Position numbers and translations under genes: made by a program | In this document: piece after piece, positions 60,612 through 64,000 of the stretch | How positions within the stretch are numbered: the stretch's first letter is position 1 | Layout of the letters: every line of letters starts with the position of its first letter | Assembly: GCA_947034895.1 (NCBI GenBank) | Contig: OX344763.1 | Coordinates: forward strand, 29,821,025 to 29,885,024 | From: Rhytidiadelphus loreus | Taxonomy: Eukaryota > Streptophyta > Bryopsida > Hypnales > Hylocomiaceae | Reading direction: 5' to 3' | Length of the DNA stretch: 64,000 bases | The notes under the pieces: model-generated | The model's input: the letters and a program-made list of their open reading frames with translations, nothing else | Databases searched by the model: none | Told to the model about the DNA's origin: nothing

Positions 60612-62283
60612 CTACTCTTTCTTGTCATCTTTCTTCTTGTGCACTTTCTTCCATTCTTCAGCACTATCAATGACCTCTCCAGTTTTAAGCAAATATCGGA
60701 CCCTGCTCCCATCCTCGAGAGTCTTGTGACCTACCCTGCTAGCTACCTTGGCAGTTTTCGAGTACAGCATAACATTGGAACTGTGAATAGGAGCCTCTAC
60801 CTGCGGGGCAAGATGAAGACGTGAATTATTCAGCAAGATCAAGGTAAATTTCTGAAAAAATTGTAAAATTCTTTCCAAAACAAGCACTAAATCCCCAATC
60901 TCTTGTTAGTCAAGAAGCAGGTGCTCATGGGCAACAAATGGCAGGTGACTGTGCAATTCCAATTAGAGTAATGATGCGAGGAAGAGAAGAAATGTAATCA
61001 GACAATGAACCTGAACAATTTGGCCGGTTTCTCCCTCAGCCTTGCCTTTCACGTGCTTTGTCTTCAAGTTGATATCCTTCAGCAAGATCTTGCTGTTATG
61101 TGTGTACAGTTGCGAGACGGTGCTAACTTTCCCCTTATCATGACCTGCAATCACCTTCACTGTATCTCCAATCTTTACGTGTAGCTTCTTCACCACAGGT
61201 AAACTGTTCTCTTTCACTTCCTTTCTCTCCCATCGCTTAATCTGTCCTCAGAAAGCAATCAAACAGAATAAAATCATTTCAATCACGGACGTAGAACAGG
61301 ACGATTCCCCTCTTCCTCATAGACCTCACCACATACAACGCGGTCAATTGCAACATTCGAGTGTAGGCAGGTCCCATGATCAATGTAGCATATAAAGTCA
61401 TTATAGGAAATAAACTACTCTCAACCATGCCTGAATCCATTATGACCTCAGCACCGGGACTCAAAGCAAGTGGGAATTACGTTATGACAAAATCGCAATA
61501 CAGTTCAAGACCTTACGGACACCCAAAATCCGCCACAAAATTTGATGTTCTGCTGTTTACATCTCTTAAATCAATCTCTATAGAGATTTTAAAACATCTA
61601 CCAATAAAATTTTGACACTTCATAACTTTTGCATACATTATCCAAATAACACATTCTTTAGGGCTTCTGGACTTCTCTTTCATTTTTGGACCAGTCTAAT
61701 TATAGTACCGATCCTCAACAGCAAACATGGCGATTTTAAGAGTCCTTACCTTCAGACACGACGAACAAATGAAGAATTGACCTAGAAACGCGACAAATGA
61801 CATTACATTTCCAGAACCCGCTACTAGTTTACCAATTGGTAATAGCATTCACAATTAAATTTTCAAGCTAAAGAACAATTCTAATTCAACTAATTCTCAA
61901 GGAACTGGCGATTACTTAATTTTGAAACACTCTGGAAATAAAAACTCACCGCCATACGAATGTTGGTACTCGGCTTGAGAGACACCTGTAACCCAACACC
62001 AGAAACACTGTGAGCTTCGAAACCCTTGACCCCAAACCGAACCCCATTATGTACTCCATCCTACACCGCAATCTCAAGTTTCACCAAAATCCTCCCAAAT
62101 GCAGCAACCTAAAATCAATTTCACGAAGAGTTTGCTCGCGAAAGAGAGCTCGGACATCAGAGAGCAAATGGAATGAAGAGAATGAGGTACCTGCGAGGCG
62201 GTGCGCGGCGTGTTGAGCGCCATCCCCATGAAGCCATTGGACAAGGAGTCGAGCTGCAGCGGGGATTGCATTGTCATGGCCAT
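60612..62283 (-). CDS. RPL24: plastid 50S ribosomal protein L24 (nuclear-encoded)
   Basis: Four coding exons: 62283-62191, 61985-61950, 61241-61011, 60800-60612, all GT-AG and phase 0, giving 182 residues. Exons 1-2 encode a Ser/Thr/Met-rich, acid-poor leader ([14 protein letters not shown]...), as expected for a chloroplast transit peptide. Exon 3 begins IKRWERKE and carries the KOW motif of bacterial-type uL24 ([20 protein letters not shown]), then [20 protein letters not shown]. Exon 4 reads [19 protein letters not shown] and ends with a Lys-rich tail. The protein is an early assembly factor of the large plastid ribosomal subunit that binds 23S rRNA domain I. Two further in-frame ATGs (codons 3 and 5) lie near the chosen start. 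Confidence 0.92.
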
Positions 62284-62979
62284 GACGCCTGCAGAGTGAA
62301 GAGCCGGTCCGGCCGCGGTAGCCTTGCAATCGCTTGAGACTCTGCAATCGAAGGAGAGAGAAGGGCCCTTGAACACTTGTGGAGCCCTGAAGTGGATAGC
62401 CTTCGGGCTCGTCAAAATGGATGAATGTTTGGACGAAAAATGGATGAATAACTCGACAGAGTCTGTCTGTCCGCATCCAGTGGATAATACTGTATGCGTT
62501 TGCCGTGAACGTATTCGAGGGCGTCTCGCTATAACGGCCGCTTTACACAAATGTACGTTAAGTGCAAACAAAATCAATGCTAATAGCCACTGAGTATACA
62601 CTTGGGGCCAGATTGAAGGCCGGACGGAACTCTCCAAGTTTGAACCAATGGGATTGCTCAATTTCTCCAAATCTGGCCCAAGGGCTTTATACTAGGGCCG
62701 GATTGATACCACCACTCATCCTACGTGTCGACTTAGGTGGCATAGTTTTAGTGCCAAACCATCTGGCCCCAAGGGAACAATCGGGCCGAGGTTTTTGGTG
62801 GCCTGATTTCCCATCTAGGGCCGGATTGGGGCCGGATTGGATTCCTCCGTTGGATCAGACAAATCTCCACCGTCTACCATGCAAGGGCTTTTCTTTTCTT
62901 TTTTATTACATTTTTTATTAACTGTGCGCTCAATCCCATCTGGTTGAGTCATGTTGTGATACACATGATGTGTTACAAG
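62284..62979 (-). promoter_or_regulatory. upstream region of plastid L24
   Basis: The open frame continues upstream of the ATG to about 62670 without a better start, so translation start choice rests on the leader. 62600-62840 carries repeated GGGCC-GATT words (GGGCCAGATTGAAG, GGGCCGGATTG x3) of unknown meaning. Confidence 0.35.
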
Positions 62980-62980
62980 T

Positions 62981-63379
62981 TGTTAATACTGAATTTTATT
63001 GTTAATACTGAATTTTATTGTTAATACTGAATTTTATTGTTAATACTGAATTTTATTGTTAATACTGAATTTTATTGTTAATACTGAATTTTATTGTTAA
63101 TACTGAATTTTATTGTTAATACTGAATTTTATTGTTAATACTGAATTTTATTGTTAATACTGAATTTTATTGTTAATACTGAATTTTATTGTTAATACTG
63201 AATTTTATTGTTAATAATGAATTTTATTGTTAATAATGAATTTTATTGTTAATAATGAATTTTATTGTTAATAATGAATTTTATTGTTAATAATGAATTT
63301 TATTGTTAATAATGAATTTTATTGTTAATAATGAATTTTATTGTTAATAATGAATTTTATTGTTAATAATGAATTTTAT
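62981..63379. repeat. 19-bp minisatellite, 21 units in two homogeneous blocks
   Basis: The unit is TTGTTAATACTGAATTTTA. The first 12 units carry ACTG and the next 9 carry AATG at the same position, with no other differences seen and a sharp switch at about 63210. Confidence 0.9.
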
Positions 63380-64000
63380 TATTATTAACCATTGCAATTG
63401 TAATAATAATGTCTTTGCAATTGTTTTAGCATGAGATATTAATAATTAATTTTTTGGGTGTAGACACAAATTACATACTATGTTATAGATACTAATTTTG
63501 ATAAATTACATGCTTAATAAGTAAATTTTTTATACGGACACAAATCTGTAAATGAAAGTCATTGTTGAAGTTATGCCAAAAACTTTGACATCTACAAGAT
63601 AATGTGTGTTTTATCAATTTTGATGACAAATACTTGAAAAAAGAATATGGTAAGGAAAAATTATACTACTAGAAATAACATGTATGGTAAAACCTTATTT
63701 ACATTTATCATTGAATTCATTCAAGTTTTCATAATAAAAAATTTCATGCTTTTCTTTAAAATAAACTAAGAATATAGATTTGAAAAAGAGATTAAAAAAA
63801 ATTACATGTTTTCTTGAATTGTATATTTAATAAATGACAACTATTATGGGGCTACAAATCTTTTTTCAATGCCAACTCTAGTTTTAGTGTCAAAAAAAAA
63901 ACGGTTCAAAAGAAGTCAAAGAACTTCCTTTTTTTCCAAATAGAAAAAATAGGAAGAGAATGGAAAAGGTTAAACAAAATTAAAAAATCTCTCTTCCATT
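63380..64000. other. AT-rich flank
   Basis: No gene or clear repeat to the end of the window. Confidence 0.4.

Noticed and set aside
62981..63379. CRISPR array
   Set aside because: The units abut with no unique spacers, and the genome is eukaryotic; it is a minisatellite.
1..64000. tRNA and rRNA genes
   Set aside because: No A/B-box pair with a plausible cloverleaf and no rRNA-like stretch was noticed; a covariance-model scan would be needed to exclude tRNAs fully.

Overview
This is a stretch of nuclear chromosome from a land plant, probably a non-seed plant (moss, liverwort, lycophyte or fern); the sequence does not let me choose among these. The evidence is a split nuclear gene for plastid ribosomal protein L24, a GIP1-type (DUF1296) gene with ten coding exons, remnants of a PSPG-box glycosyltransferase and of a PLS/E-type PPR gene, and short CACTA elements with the usual plant termini. 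All these genes have GT-AG introns, mostly 70-350 bp. Genes are GC-richer islands in AT-rich DNA, about one convincing gene per 10-15 kb.

Layout. 1-5.2 kb holds short, partly decayed coding remnants: a two-exon hypothetical gene, an F-box-like ORF and a frameshifted ORF. 5.4-8.1 kb holds a 50-bp tandem repeat and a 932-bp TTAA-flanked element. 8.3-9.5 kb is a single-exon BTB-domain gene on the minus strand with a duplicated Cys/His motif. 10-20.8 kb is non-coding: small inverted-repeat elements, a duplicated GC-rich island and simple repeats. 20.8-25.4 kb (minus strand) is the most unusual locus: exons for a ParB/sulfiredoxin-like domain are followed in the same phase by exons for a circularly permuted N6/N4-type DNA methyltransferase. 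Together they look like one gene of about 1,143 codons, interrupted by an in-frame TAG placed exactly where CAG|GT would be a splice donor. 25.6-30.1 kb holds decayed PPR and glycosyltransferase genes, a 108-bp tandem repeat and an unknown split gene. 30.6-34.4 kb (plus strand) is a two-exon MULE-like transposase gene with a SWIM zinc finger, inactivated by one frameshift and one TGA. 35.2-49.3 kb is a nest of transposons: piggyBac-like non-autonomous elements, a Tc1/mariner copy with another element inside it, a 2-kb solo LTR inside a TTAA element, and a LINE reverse-transcriptase fragment. 51-56.4 kb (minus strand) is the complete GIP1-like gene. 57.2-58.8 kb carries two CACTA MITEs. 60.6-62.3 kb (minus strand) is plastid L24. 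63 kb is a 19-bp minisatellite of 21 units.

Only the BTB, GIP1-like and L24 genes look like intact host genes. The ParB-methyltransferase gene and the MULE gene each carry a stop codon explainable by a single C-to-T change, which fits decay of cytosine-methylated transposon-type DNA. No rRNA gene, tRNA gene or CRISPR array was seen. All splice models come from reading GT/AG sites and codon phase by eye.
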